Positions 51,086 to 63,236 of a DNA stretch of 64,000 nucleotides are shown here, piece by piece. How positions within the stretch are numbered: position 1 is the first letter of the stretch; each line of letters opens with the position of its first letter. The position numbers and the translations under genes are program-made. Source of the DNA: Phalacrocorax aristotelis. Its lineage: Eukaryota > Chordata > Aves > Suliformes > Phalacrocoracidae. The notes below the pieces were generated by a model, which was given only the letters and a program-made list of their open reading frames with translations, did no database searches and had not been told where the DNA came from. Where the stretch lies: NCBI RefSeq assembly GCF_949628215.1, contig NC_134279.1:80841330-80905329 (forward strand), read 5' to 3'.

Positions 51086-54000
51086 GTTTATAAGGGAGCC
51101 AGACAACTGCAAAACCCCTGTACTATGTCCACTCACTATTTACAGGTATAGAAGCAGAGTATTCTTTATGGCAAGGGCTGAAGAAACATTTTTGCAGTTT
51201 TCTTGCAAAAAAGTTTTGATGACATTCCATGAAATATGTGTCAAAGGAGTTATCACAGGGCTAAGTCACCGCAGTGCCTCTACTAACTTGCCCACCTTGC
51301 TGGGAAGTTTGCCATTGATTCTCTTGTCTTAATACCTAGGGTTTCCTCAGGTAGATTATTGTGGTGAATGTTCAGCTGACTCCCCAGAATCTTTTTTGGA
51401 AGCTCTCTTCCTTGGTTATTGGTGATTCTTCTTAGTTCAGTATGTATTTCATTAAGTTCTCTGCCCTCTATATACAGTATTTTCATTTCTCTAACTAACA
51501 AAGCTGATGATTGTGAAGTTCTAGTCTGTGAAAGGAACATTTTCTTAACAAAGAAGGTCATGCAATATTTCCTAATATTGACTTGTCGTTACATGTGTGG
51601 GAGGCCTATGGGGAACCTCTCCCAACACCTGTCCCTTCCAGCCTGCAACCTCCACCCAGCTGAGAGCATCACTTCTTCCCTCTGCTTACCTCAGGCTTTA
51701 AAAGCTAAACCCTGTAAGGTGGTTTCAGGGTATATCGGAATAGTATCTCAGCTGGTTGGTCAGCCATTGAGGTGCCTGGGCAAAGGACTGAAAAAGCAGA
51801 TTCACTGGATTGTTGGTGGAAGCTGGTTGGGGCCCCAAAAGAAATAGAAATTCCCCCATAACCCACACACCTCCTTTTACAGGGGGCTTTGGACAGACAG
51901 GAATGTGAAGGCTACATTCCAAACCAACCCCACATTGGACTTTGCCTCCACTGCTGAGAAATCCCATGTGAGAATTTATGTTCCTGACTAATCCTCCAGC
52001 TCATCCTGAGGGGAACAGGAACACACAGCAGGCACTGATGATAGTGGTGTCCTGTGTTGCTGGGTAGTTTCTGCTTGTGTCTCCTAAAAAGGGATCGCTT
52101 GAGGCAATTCTTCATGTCACAGAGTGAGGAGAGGAAGACTTTTGTGTTGTGTGTGGGTGTCATACCGTGCTCCCAAACCACCTTGCCACAACTCCAAAGC
52201 AAGGAGGTAATGGTAGCCAACCGCCCTTGCTTCTCCATGTATAGAAGCACTGGATTAAAGGTCTTTGTGGCCTCGACACTGACTTGGCATAGCACAATTT
52301 TGCCTGGGAGATAGATAGGTCAAAGTCCAAGGTAGTTTGTCACCAGTCATATGAGATTCATCTTGCTGAGCTGGACTTGGTCCAGATTACAAGCCAGACA
52401 TCCAGGGCTCAATTCAGTAGCCTAAACACCAGTCTCTAGTGCCACCTGAAACACCCATAGGTCTCTGAGGCACCTGCACAGATTTGGCTGATATGAGATA
52501 ACAGAGGACCCACACGCTTTTGGAACATTAGCAGTAGACCAAGGTAAACAGGGGTGCCTAAAATGGCACTAGCCTCCTATGTTTAACGAACCAAGTCATA
52601 CCGGTGAGACAGCAATGCAAGTAGGAAGCTAAGGACATAGCCTCCTACTGCAAGGAGTCATGGCCCACTAAAAGAGAGCATTATACAAGCCATTAGTTAA
52701 GGACAAAGTTATCCATGGCTGAGAACTTACACAGCTCATCATCAAACTGTTTGAGTCACAGGGCTTGAATACGCAGCATCTTTGCTTATTGTTATTTACA
52801 GTCTATGCCTATGATTGGGTATTTGCCCATGACACATTCTACCTACGGCTTACTCCTGCTGCAGGTGGCAGCCAGTCAGCTTGTCCATAAATCATTCCCT
52901 TCCCTGAAGGCTGGTCATACCCAGAAGTGTGCCTGAGATGCCATCATGCAGAGAAGAGACTCCCAGGCACAGATGCAGCAAGACCTTCGTGTTCAGGACG
53001 CTCCGTGTTTGCTTAACGGAGAGCCACGGGAGTGCTCCTCTCTTGAATGGCACACTTGATTTTTGCAGAGCTCTGGAGGGAACCTAGCAACCCCGCACAG
53101 CCATTGTGTTCATTCAGATCCTGAGCCAGATGGAAATTTTCTTTTCAAAGACAGCCCCAAGAGTGTTTCCTCTGTTTAACCAGCCAGGCAAGAATCTCAC
53201 TGTGGTGTCTGCTGTGCTCGCTCTAACATCAGCACATGGATTCCAGTCTTCTTCCTGCTCAGACAGCAAGACAAGAGCTCTTGACATGCAACTCAGTCAC
53301 CCTGACTTTTTCCTTCTCTCAGGAGACACATTATTTTTTTTCTTCATTTGCATCTGGCAAATAAGAACCTTCCTGATATCTCCCTTTGGATTTGCCAGAT
53401 TGGACAATCTTCCAGACTCTTTTTTTCCCCTGTAGTTTTGTTTATGTCCTTTTGCTGAATCCCATGATTTTAAGATTTGTTTTAAAGTCCCCTTTGGGGC
53501 TGGAGTCAGGCTATTATCTGTGAATCGTTAAGGAATATGCAGTTAGATACATATATATCTTTCCAAAGCACAAGAAACACTGCAAAAATATTACCTTTAA
53601 GGGAGTCTATACTAGAAGCCAGATGAAAAAAGCCTACATCTTTGTCTTCTTTTTAATTTTGTGACTCATTTTCAAATCCCATCTTCCTATGACCCTGTTG
53701 TGTTCAGCATTGTCTGTGGCTCTGAGTTTGCTGCCCAGCCCTTCTTCTTGGAGGATGAACCAAGCAGCTAAAAAGGCTACTCTTGGGCCAGGAAGTGTTG
53801 AGGTGAGTTAATGGACAGCATGGTTTGAGGGCATAGAGAGAACAATGTCTAATACTAAGCCTGGGGCTACCAGACCCTCTATATAGTCCCCTTTCAGTGC
53901 TGACCCATCCATGCTCTTCACCACAGAGCAAGCCAAGAACTCATGATGACAAGCTCTGCAGATGGCCCAGGACTAATGATCAGCAGCAGTCCTCAGAGCT

Positions 54001-54843
54001 TGTCCTGGCTTCATGACAGGCATGAGAAAGCTGATGGGCCAACATTGCCTTCCACACATGCAAAGGAGATATTTGCTTCTGCTCTTCATTCCCTTGTGAA
54101 AGCATTGCCTTAACCATTTTAGACGTTTTGTTATAGAGTGAGCTTGGTTTTCAGTATCCAATCCCAAGAGTGGTTTCAAAATCTCTCTCCCTTTCCTCTG
54201 CCTGGTCCTGCCTGAGTAGGGTCCACAGAACTCCTGTTAAAAATCAAGAAACACGGAAAAACTCTCTATCCTCATCCTGCTGACACATACACTTCAAAAG
54301 GATGGTTTTGTCACCATGCCGCAGGGCCACAGAGTTGGAAAACAAGAGAACCCCTCTTGTCCCTTCTACAGACCCTGGGCTCTATATATCTATCTGTCAA
54401 CCCCTGTGCAGCAGCAGATCACAGTCTCTTAATTATTCTTTTATTACCTTGAGTACAACTTTCTTCTTTAGAGATCCCTAGTGAAAGATGGAAAGCAGGA
54501 TATTCCGATCAGGGCAATGAAACTTTGCGCATGGTGCTAGCATGGCACATCCAGGTCCTTGGAAGAAGAATGCAGTGAATGTGATGACTTTCTGGGGATT
54601 TTCTGCTTCTGCTGCATTTCCCCAGATGAAGGGTCAGTGCCCTCCCAAGAAACTTGGGATACTGAACCTTCTTTGGGCCCCTTCACTGTCTATAGTATCA
54701 CATAAGCACATTGCCAATGGTACCTAGCAAATGACAAGTTTAGCTACAACTTTCTCAGGAACAAAGCTAACTATTAAGGGTCATCTATGCTGCTAAAAAA
54801 AAAAAAAAGGCAAAAAAAAAAAGAGCCAGATTATGGTCACAAG

Positions 54844-54872
54844 CCCCACCCCCACCCCCACCCCCCCGCCCC
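54844..54872 (-). repeat. CCCCCA repeat, potential G-quadruplex on minus strand
   Basis: Runs of four to seven C separated by A or G on the plus strand give five G-tracts on the minus strand. It follows two A-runs at 54795-54822. Confidence 0.7.
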
Positions 54873-55559
54873 AGGCAAGGACTGTAGAGCAAACTAGAGC
54901 AGAGTAACTACTTTATAGCACCTGGCCCAAAGCCTCTCTTGGACCCCATGCAGTGTGCCAGTGGTCCTACAACATAACTATTCTCTTGTGGGAATCATGA
55001 ATCTCTGGAAGAGCTGGAGGTGTTGTGTGGCAGCCCGCCAGAGTGTAGCTTCAGTCTGAAACAGATGCTTTGAATGCATGCCCTGTGGTGTGGTATGAGG
55101 GCATATGGAGGTAATTAATGGTGCTGAGCCTGCTGGGACAATGTTAGGAGACTGCATGGTCAAGTCCTTATGGCCTTTTGGGAATGGTCTCTGCAGTGAA
55201 CCATTCCCCAGACCAAATTAATCTAGAAAGGTCAAGCTGGACCATGTGAAGCAAATCAGCACTGTGCACGAACCAAGACTTGAAATTACTCATCAGCTCT
55301 CTGTTGGGTAACAGTGTAGAAGTACCTGCGTGGCTTTTCACTTTGCCACTATGGGATGCACTCTGGTGAAATTCTTCCAGTGATGAAAGTCCTATCCTGC
55401 ACAGGAGAGAAACTGATGCATGGAAGGTTTTGGAGATTCCTCCTGAGAGAGAAGACCACTAGATGCCAGTGACTTAAGGGTGAAACCCATCAGAAGTTAC
55501 CTTGGATGCCAATGGTGTGGATGCCCATGAGCCAGGAGTCTGGGTCCACACCTGAGACC

Positions 55560-55606
55560 TTGTGTGACCACCTGCTCAGTACAAGCTCACACTTTAGGAT
55601 GAGATG
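55560..55606 (+). repeat. Unnamed dispersed repeat, copy C
   Basis: GTGACCACCTG at 55564 and TTAGGATGAGATG at 55594 start 30 bases apart, in the same order as copies A and B. A further short match, ACCTTGGAT, lies upstream near 55,500 and also upstream of the core in copy B. It is the most diverged of the three outside the 13-mer. Confidence 0.5.
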
Positions 55607-58188
55607 TATCATTGCCTCCTTTCCACAGTCTACTGACAAAACCATTGACTGCAAGAGGAGTTCAGGGACCTGCTCAGGTACCTAAATCCTGTTAGGTGAC
55701 TCACAGAAGATACACACAATTTTCAGTAAATCTGATGCCTCAGAAGCATCCTCATGGCAACAACACCCATTAGTGGTCCAGATTGATGGGCTTGCTTTGA
55801 GAAAAGCTCCAATGTGAGCTTTGAGGGGAATGAAGGGCAATTTCAGCCAGTCCTACTGACATGCTACAACTTAAAGGGAAGCTTTGGAGGCATCACTAGG
55901 CCCATACTGCCCAGAGTTTAGGGGACAGGTTTGGGCACTGTGAATTAGACTAGTAAATTACCAGAACAAGGCTCTGCCACATTATCCTCCTCTTGCTGAC
56001 AGGCAAACCGCACTCAGTCCTCAAATTTGAGATCCTGCTTGAGATTGTTGGTGTTTTCCAGAGCCTTCAACTCTCCCCTGAGGCTGGCCTCTTCTGCCTT
56101 TGTAACCTTCCCACTGCCTAAACCATGCTTCCCTGAGCCCCACCACACCACAGGGTGCCCTCCCTCCCCGTGGGGACCCCACATGCCAGATATGCACACC
56201 GCACCGTGGGCTTTGGCATTGCCTGGGGCTCTCCAGGAGGGTCTCTCCAACCATCAACTTGGGACAATGCAACACTGCCAAGAAGGACAGCAGTAGGCAG
56301 GGGGGGGTTTGTTTCTCCGTGCTTTTCTTCCCAGTCGGATCAGGGTGTGGAAGTTGGAGCAAGCAGTCATGCCTACATGCAGAGGCTCGTCAGGGCTTTC
56401 ACTGGCATGACGGAAGCTGTCGCTTATCTGTGACATTGCTTATGGGGTCACGTGGAAGGCTCACAGGCCTGAGGAATTCCATCCGATATCCCAACACCAT
56501 CAGCCTCCAGGGAAAATGCTGGAGTTGCTGCAGACATGCTGTCCTCCTCCCTATGCCAAGCAGCTCTTCGATCTGTCCTAGGAGGAGGGCAGTGAAGTCC
56601 CCCATCACTCCAAGACACACCACCAGCTGCAAGGAGGTGTTAACCCTCTAGGGACCTTGAAATGCCTACAGTTGCCCAGTGGAAATAGTCAATAGAGGAT
56701 GGAGGAGAAGGCTGAGAAAGACTGGTCAGAAGCTGAGACTCCCAGTCCCACACACAGGCAGAAGCCCTTGCTGATATCCAGCCCATTCTCCCATAGCTTG
56801 GCAGCTGCATCGGGGAGGTTGTCCATCATGGGACCCACAAAGGAGCTGGCAAGGAGGGATGCAAGCTGGGTAATGAGCAGACAGTAGCAGCTCATTATTA
56901 CTTTGGACCAGATGTCGTTAATTTACTTTGTGAGAGCCAGAAAAAAAGAAGGAAGAGACTGACTGTTTCTTTGCCCAGGAGACCCCACAGTGAGCTTTGG
57001 CAGCTATAGTACCTCCTACATCAGGGTTTTCCTATACCAGCTGCAATCCTTTTGACTTGCTGCTTTGACATGTCCCAAGGGAGTCCTCAGACTCCTCCTG
57101 ACCTGGGAGGCCACATTCAGGAGAAGCTCAGATGATGTGGTGCATGTTCCCGCCATGGGCCTAACCCTATATATGGATTTCTGGAGTTTCCTAACTCAGG
57201 AACAGAGTGGTTTGCCCCTCAGTAGAACTTGGCACTCTTTTCCACGAGTTTGGCCAGTTATTTTTTAGCATCTACAGCCTCCCACTGCAGGGATATCCAT
57301 AGCTGAGCAACATGCTGTGAGATGAACCATCTCCTCTACTTTGCTTTTAACCTGCCACCCGCTAGTCTCCATCACCCGTGATGACCCTTGTAGTGGAAAG
57401 GACAGTGAATAATAGCTCCCTGTTTACCTTCTCCATGGCATTCCACCAACTCCTGCAAGGTCTAGCTCTCCATAAGCTATTTTTGCCCAAGGCTGTTCCT
57501 CGTACAAAGCCCACACCAAGCAACAGCGAGGCCCCTTGTCAGCGTGAACAATCCTGCTGGTCCTTGCATTTCTCATTCATGGTAGGACGGCATTGGGGCA
57601 TGGCTTTGACACTTTGTTTTTCCCACCTGCTATCATGTCTGCAGCGTTTTTATGCTATGGGCTATTCAGGACATACTGTAAAGCAGGCACCTTTTAAAAC
57701 AAAGGTGCCCCTGCCAACTGCGGCAGAAAGCAAGCCTGCTCACAGATTCTGGCCGCATACTAGGAGCTGGGGCCAGAATTTAGATTGGACTGGGTCCATT
57801 TTCATTTGTGCATTTGTCTTTTTTCTTGTTTTGCTTTATTTTTTTGAGCACTGAACCCTGGGACTAGCAAGTCCCCAAACAATCCAGTGATATCACCTTC
57901 AAGTGAGTCATGGGGAGGGCAGGGTGGAGAAGTGCAGACAAGGAAAGATCATGACATTGTCCTCGCTCAAACAACCTAAAAATAAAGGGATATGCATTCA
58001 GATGTGTGGAGGGGAGATTGCACCACTAGCCACCCAACACTGGTGTCACAGCTTTGGGGAGCATGCCCATGGCTTCAGAGATTTGTAGCTGGCTGGGTTT
58101 TTTTTCCCAGATAGGAGCAGGGTGACTTTACCTAAGGGGAAAAAAAAAGTGTGTAGGTGCACACACAGCCTACAAACACATATGCACA

Positions 58189-58208
58189 TCCTGTACACAC
58201 ACACACAC
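58189..58208 (+). repeat. Short AC dinucleotide repeat
   Basis: A short run of AC units in intron 1, inside a loosely CA-rich stretch that begins near 58,155. Confidence 0.7.
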
Positions 58209-58389
58209 TGTAAGAACATAAAAAAAATTACTTTTTTGCTTTCACTTCAGAGCACATACTTTATTGGCTCAACTTTGGCACCACCAAAAAAAATGAAATT
58301 CAGTCTTCAGCTCATTGATTCTGTGATCCTGTGATCATGTTTAGACTGAGTCCAGCCACTTTGCATGATGGGGGCAGCTTTCCCCGAGC

Positions 58390-58437
58390 TCACCTGCAGC
58401 TTTCTTAATTTGTTAATGATCCTGGAGATAATTATCT
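58390..58437. promoter_or_regulatory. Palindromic GATA site near E-box and TTAAT motifs
   Basis: AGATAATTATCT (58426-58437) is a perfect 12-bp palindrome made of two opposed AGATAA GATA-factor sites. An E-box, CACCTG (58391-58396), and TTAATTTGTTAATGATC lie in the preceding 35 bp. The grouping is typical of enhancer DNA, but there is no direct evidence of activity. Confidence 0.35.
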
Positions 58438-60204
58438 AGGGTTACAACAGGACCTGCAGTCCTTGCTCAGACCCAGCCCTGTCACTAGAATTCAGACTCT
58501 GTAAGATGTGGAATAACCTTTTATAAAATGATGAAAGGAATAAAGACCCAAAATGACTTTCAAGACCCCCAGCAGTATTATTATAAAATGTTTATTTATT
58601 AGGCAAAGACAAAGTTCTCAGCAGGATCTCCACAAGCCACTGTGGAGCATTCTCAACAAGGCAGTGGGAAATATGAAGGGCAAGGCTCTGCATCCTACCC
58701 TACCTGGGAGCGTCCTACACTGCGATACAACCAGGATCCTCCATCCACCAGGAGAGCGAGCATCACTGTGTTTGCAGTCAGGGTGGAGAAGGAGCAGCTC
58801 AGAGGTCTGTCCCTACTCCCCAGGGATTTTGTTAGGTTGGGTGGAGACTTCCCTGCTGAGAGCACTACCCCCGAAAGCAGCAGTCCCATTCAGGCAGAGC
58901 AAGGGCAAGCCATGTCTCCGTTGTCCTCTCCCTGCAAGGGCTCCGGGGTCCCAGATTCTCCAGCATGACAGGGCATTGCTGGATCCCAGTACACATGCTA
59001 TGGTGTCGCTGCTCACCAAGACCACCCCACGGGTGGGTATCCCCAAGGTGGGTGTCAACATCTCCTCCTTTGGACAGTAGCACCAAGGTTTGCCATGGAG
59101 TGTTGAGCTGGATGCCCAGGAGAGGTGTCCAGAGGGAGGATTTCGGGTGAGTAGGAAGAGCTCCTTTATGAAACAAGACCAGATTACATAAACTTGTACT
59201 ATGACACAGGTCCTACAATATTTGGGAATGGTCTTTGACATTGCCCCATTCTGGCTTTGATGCTTTTGGGCCAAATCATCAAAAGTGCTCTGAGATATTG
59301 GGCTAAAGTGCTGGTGCTATACTCTGTGTTGCTGTACCTGATGCCTTACTCCCATTTTCTATTTCTGGACCTTGGAAGCATCTCACTGTGTTTCCTGAGT
59401 TCTTCAAGTGTCCATTACTCAGTACCATCTTCCATATGTCCTAACATCCATGCTTCTGTATAGTAACCACTACAAAGCCCAGTTCAGAAACCCTTCCTCT
59501 CTCAAAATGTTGTTGCGTACTTGTGTGCATGAAAGCAAGAGCTAATTTTTTCCATATTTTACTCATTCCCTAAACAAGAGCCTGCAACTCTTCCTTACGT
59601 ACAGCCTATCAAGAGAGGCTGGTGTTTCAGCGAGTACAAAGTTACCAGCCAAGGACCTGTTGTGGGGACTCCCTGCCTAGTTCTGTTCATCCCAGTGTGA
59701 TCAAATGAGGAAACTATGGATGCACTCAGTACACGTCTCTTCCAAGGGGCACGCTTATTTGCATGGTAATGAGGATGGCAATGAGTCTCTTGTCTTCAGA
59801 TGTACACAAGGTTCTAACGGGTGAAAAACAGCCAAAATTGAAATTCAGGGAATTCATAGGATTTTTTTTTCCTTTTCAATTTGTATTTTTTATCTGGATG
59901 CAAAAGACAAAGCATGGAGTACAGAAACCGCATTGTGCAATGAACCACTAAACACTGGATATAAGTTATTATTTTAACAGCCATCAGGCTGTTTAAGCAA
60001 GCACCAATCTCCTAAGTAGCCTGGCTCAAGCAGGAATTACTAGTCTCATTTCTAAAGAGACCCTTCTTTTATTTGCTTTGTTACCGTAGCTTTTTGTTTT
60101 CTTTTCCTCTCTCTTAAAGTTAAAAAATGCTACTTAAAGCTGCAGCTCCTCTGAGGACCCAGTGCACATTACACAGGGTTCGCAACACCACCGTGAAAAA
60201 GATA

Positions 60205-60310
60205 ATGGTCATTAGCCCCATGCTGCAGTGGGGAAACTGAGCCATGGAACCCCTCCCCAACAAGAGTACGAGCAGGATTGCATGCTTAGTGAAGTCCTTC
60301 ACCTGTCTCA
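60205..60310 (-). mobile_element. MIR-like SINE remnant, antisense
   Basis: CATTAGCCCCATGCTGCAG then TGGGGAAACTGAGCCATGG resembles the reversed MIR 3' half (ATTATCCCCATTTTACAG, then ATGGGGAAACTGAGGC). The later part, with AGCAGGATTGCATGC, is not clearly alignable. Confidence 0.45.
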
Positions 60311-62667
60311 GCCCCAAACGTTCACACTGAGCAGAGGCAGGGTCAAGCTAGGGCAATGCGATGTCTTAGGGCTGAGAGGCAGGCAACCCCTTTCAGAGAG
60401 GACAGGGCTCTGGGTAAAGGCTGATCCCTGGGCAGGGTGGAGAGTGGGTGATTCCAGGCAGGAAAAGAGATCCACCTGCTGTTGTCAGCACTTGAGACTG
60501 AGGAGAGGAATTGATGCTGGGCTTGGAAACCCACTGGTGGTCCACATTGCCCAAGGCATCGGATGGTGCCTGCAGGTCCAGGGTGGTGGGTTGAGGGCAG
60601 TGTGAGAAAGGGGCAAGGCTCAAAGTCGTGGCCAGATGGCGAACAGAGGAGGTGCTACCTGGAATGCAAAGGGGGATTATCCATAGTACCACTGGGGTGT
60701 TCAAATCTCCTGGCTAAACACTCAGGGGTGGTGTTTCTGCTGTGGTTAGAACTGGATGTGGTGATTCAAGCTATAAAGCTCACCACTGTCCCAGAAGTAA
60801 TAACACCCTTTAATTAAACACGACCAAGGTGAGAGCACTGCCTCTGAAAACTCCTGACCCCGGTGCTATTGCTCTGTTCAAAACCACAGGCTACAACACC
60901 AGCTCATTACACTGCAAATGCCGTTCATTTCCATGAAGTCCCCAGGTCTTTCCAGCACAGAGATGTTAGTCCTGCTCACTGTCCTTACTCAATGCCTCTT
61001 TACACACATATTGACAAACAGCGCGTACTCCAACCCTACGACTTGGGTTCGCCTTCAGCAGATATTTAAGCTGCATGGCTGCGTCTGTGCTTTCCCCGCT
61101 TAACCATCGGAAAATGCTGAGATCTGTCTGTCTTCTCACACATCCCTGTGATGGAGTAGCCCACGTACCTAATGCTGAGTCTGGCTTTAATTTCTGCACT
61201 TTTTAGGGATGGGTGTAAGAAAGCTTTGCTGGAACCACCACTCTGACTTTTCTGCATGATGGGTTTTCTCTAGCAAACAACTTGGTGAGCTTTTATGTAG
61301 TCTAAGTCCTGACTTTCTGGCTCCTGGAACCTGTTTTACTGTTTTGACACCAGGCTTCTGAGCATAGGGAAAATAATAATGATATCCAAAGCTAATGTTA
61401 TTTACTAAAATACAAATTAACACTCAGTCACATGGTGGCACGATTTGTCATCCAGAACTAAAATTAAAAGAAATTAAGGCTGAGTCAGAAAGTTATTTCG
61501 GATCTGAGTGGGGAATGCTAAGTGATGGGGCCATGTGGGAGCAACACTGACATCTTCTGGATGCAAAAATAATGTCCAGCTTTGTCATCGAGAAAACCAC
61601 TGGAATCTCCAGCAGAAAAGCGTTAATAGGGTTTGGGGTGGACAAAAGAGCTTTTACAAGTAGCAAGCACAAGTTTGGGTGCTGGATATTATCTGAGCCC
61701 ACTTTAAGTGTCCACCTTAGCATCACTTCAAAATTTGAACAGGTGTATGACAATGATGACCCAAAATATATGAGTGTAGGAGGCAAAGGGGTGTTGCTTT
61801 TCCATCAGTGCAGGTGACATGGCTGTATCCATCCTTTTACGTTGCAGTGGTGAAATGTGCGGTGCAACATGTAAGAAGAGGCAGGACCAAGAACCAGTCC
61901 ATGCAAACCAGCCAAGCAACAATTTTCTCTGTCTGATCTGGAATGGGACAGGGCCTGGCTGCCTTGTGCAGATAAACCAGGAAGGCATGGGGACCACTGA
62001 ACCTGTTCCCCAAAATGCTGCCCTCAGCCCCTGCTATAGGGTCACAGAAAGCAGCCCAGCTCCCAGCTATGGAAGATAGCTCTTGGGTGCAAGTCTCCTG
62101 CATCAATTCAGGGCAGGACAGCTGAACCTCCAGTGAGGTAAACAGGTTTGGACATGGGGCTGTTGGGTTCCTGCACCAGGATCCTCTTCAAAACACAGTG
62201 CATGCTGGAGTCATCAGGGAGGGTGGCATTAGCTGGACAGTTATTGGGAGAGAGACGTGAGAAAAATCCTCCATCCCCACCACTCCTCATACTTGTGTAG
62301 CTCCTGCAACAAATAACAGCCTCTGTTCAAGCTGTATGGGCTTCCCACGATGGCTCACAGCTGTATTTGAGGGTGCTGGGTCCATTGCTAGGAGCCCTTT
62401 TGCAGTGGGGGCTCGGAGGCTCCTGGCAAAGATATAGTATTATCCATCATTATCACTTTAAAGGTTGTTGCCTTGCAGTCCTGCATGGTCAGATGTTCGC
62501 TCTGGTGGCAATGGCATTGTTATCCAAGGACCTAATAGCAGAGTCACACTTTCAACATTTTCTGCAGGTCTCGCCTCTTCCAGACTGGACTGACCACCGC
62601 CCTTGCTACCCCGCGCTGCCATACCCTTCCCCTTCCTCTAACCATGACTCTTCTAATCTCTTCCAAG

Positions 62668-63236
62668 GTTCTTTCTTCCCATCTCTGAAGCCCTCCGAAA
62701 TGGTCTTCAAGGTCATCTTCTGGCTGGGATACTTCAACAGCTGTGTGAACCCCATCATCTACCCATGCTCCAGCAAAGAGTTCAAGAGAGCTTTCATCAG
62801 GCTGCTCAAGTGCCAATGCCACCGGAGAAGACGGCCCATCTGGCGTGTCTATGACCACCACTGGCGAGGAGCCTCCATGAACAGCTCAGTGCAAGACTCT
62901 GAGACAGACCTGAGGCCCAGGATTAACACCCTGAACAGCTCATTCATATTTAACTCCTCCTTGCAGGAGAGAGACAGTAAGAGGCGAACACTCAGCTTCA
63001 AGGGCTGGAAAATGCTCACTCCTTTCCAGAAACCAGCATCCACCCAGCTGAAGGAGAAGATGAACAGCCTTTCTAATAAAATCCGGGGTGGCTCCAGCAA
63101 AGGGGGGGTGACAGCCACATACAAAACAGAGGTGGAGTCTGTCTCTATCGGGATCCCTCATGACTTCGCGGAAACCATTGACTATCAAACCTATGACTTA
63201 ACAGACTGCTGTGGGCTGCGAGAAACAGATATTTGA
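62668..63236 (+). CDS. ADRA1D: Alpha-1D adrenergic receptor, exon 2 (TM7 and C-tail)
   Basis: This exon completes Gly323 with GT and then encodes residues 324-511, ending at TGA 63234-63236. Joined to exon 1 it gives 1,536 nt and 511 residues in a continuous frame. It encodes extracellular loop 3, TM7 (about 334-356) with NPIIY at 350-354, helix 8 (SSKEFKRAF), and palmitoylation-type cysteines C371 and C373. A basic stretch, [11 protein letters not shown], follows. The tail is hydrophilic and ends in LRETDI. The last four residues, ETDI, fit a class I PDZ ligand, and the alpha-1D C-terminus is known to bind syntrophins. The split just after TM6 is the conserved intron position of alpha-1 receptors. 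The acceptor is CCAAG/GT after a pyrimidine-rich tract, with a plausible branch-point CTAAC at 62638-62642. The open frame continues about 300 nt upstream into the intron, which I regard as chance. Human ADRA1D is 572 residues, and most of the difference is in the N-tail. Confidence 0.97.

Larger units (their letters stand above)
51086..62366. other. Intron 1, distal part
   Basis: About 11 kb. It contains repeat copy C, the C-rich tract at 54,844, the AC repeat, the palindromic GATA group and a MIR-like remnant, each listed. The segment 52,380-52,620 has a repeat-like character (AATTCAGTAGCCTAAACACC) that I cannot assign. There is no gene: the longest open frames (158 and 175 codons) lack recognisable domains. 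Confidence 0.55.
16629..62667 (+). other. ADRA1D: ADRA1D intron 1 (46 kb)
   Basis: The intron is bounded by GTAAGT (donor 16629-16634) and a CAAG acceptor ending at 62667. It splits the codon of Gly323 (phase 1), the position conserved in alpha-1 adrenoceptor genes between TM6 and TM7. I found no nested gene on either strand. Open frames inside are short, mostly under 160 codons, lack recognisable domains and often fall in repeats. Contents listed separately include four clear sense CR1 copies, degenerate CR1, L3-like and MIR-like remnants, an unnamed three-copy dispersed repeat, an AT-rich homeodomain-site cluster and low-complexity tracts. Reading through the donor adds only Lys before TGA at 16633-16635, so intron retention would give a receptor lacking TM7. 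Confidence 0.95.

Noticed and set aside
52380..52620. Repeat-like segment with CCTAAACACC and AGTGCCACCTGAAACACCC
   Set aside because: It resembles interspersed repeat sequence in texture, but I could not place it in a family or find a second copy in the window.
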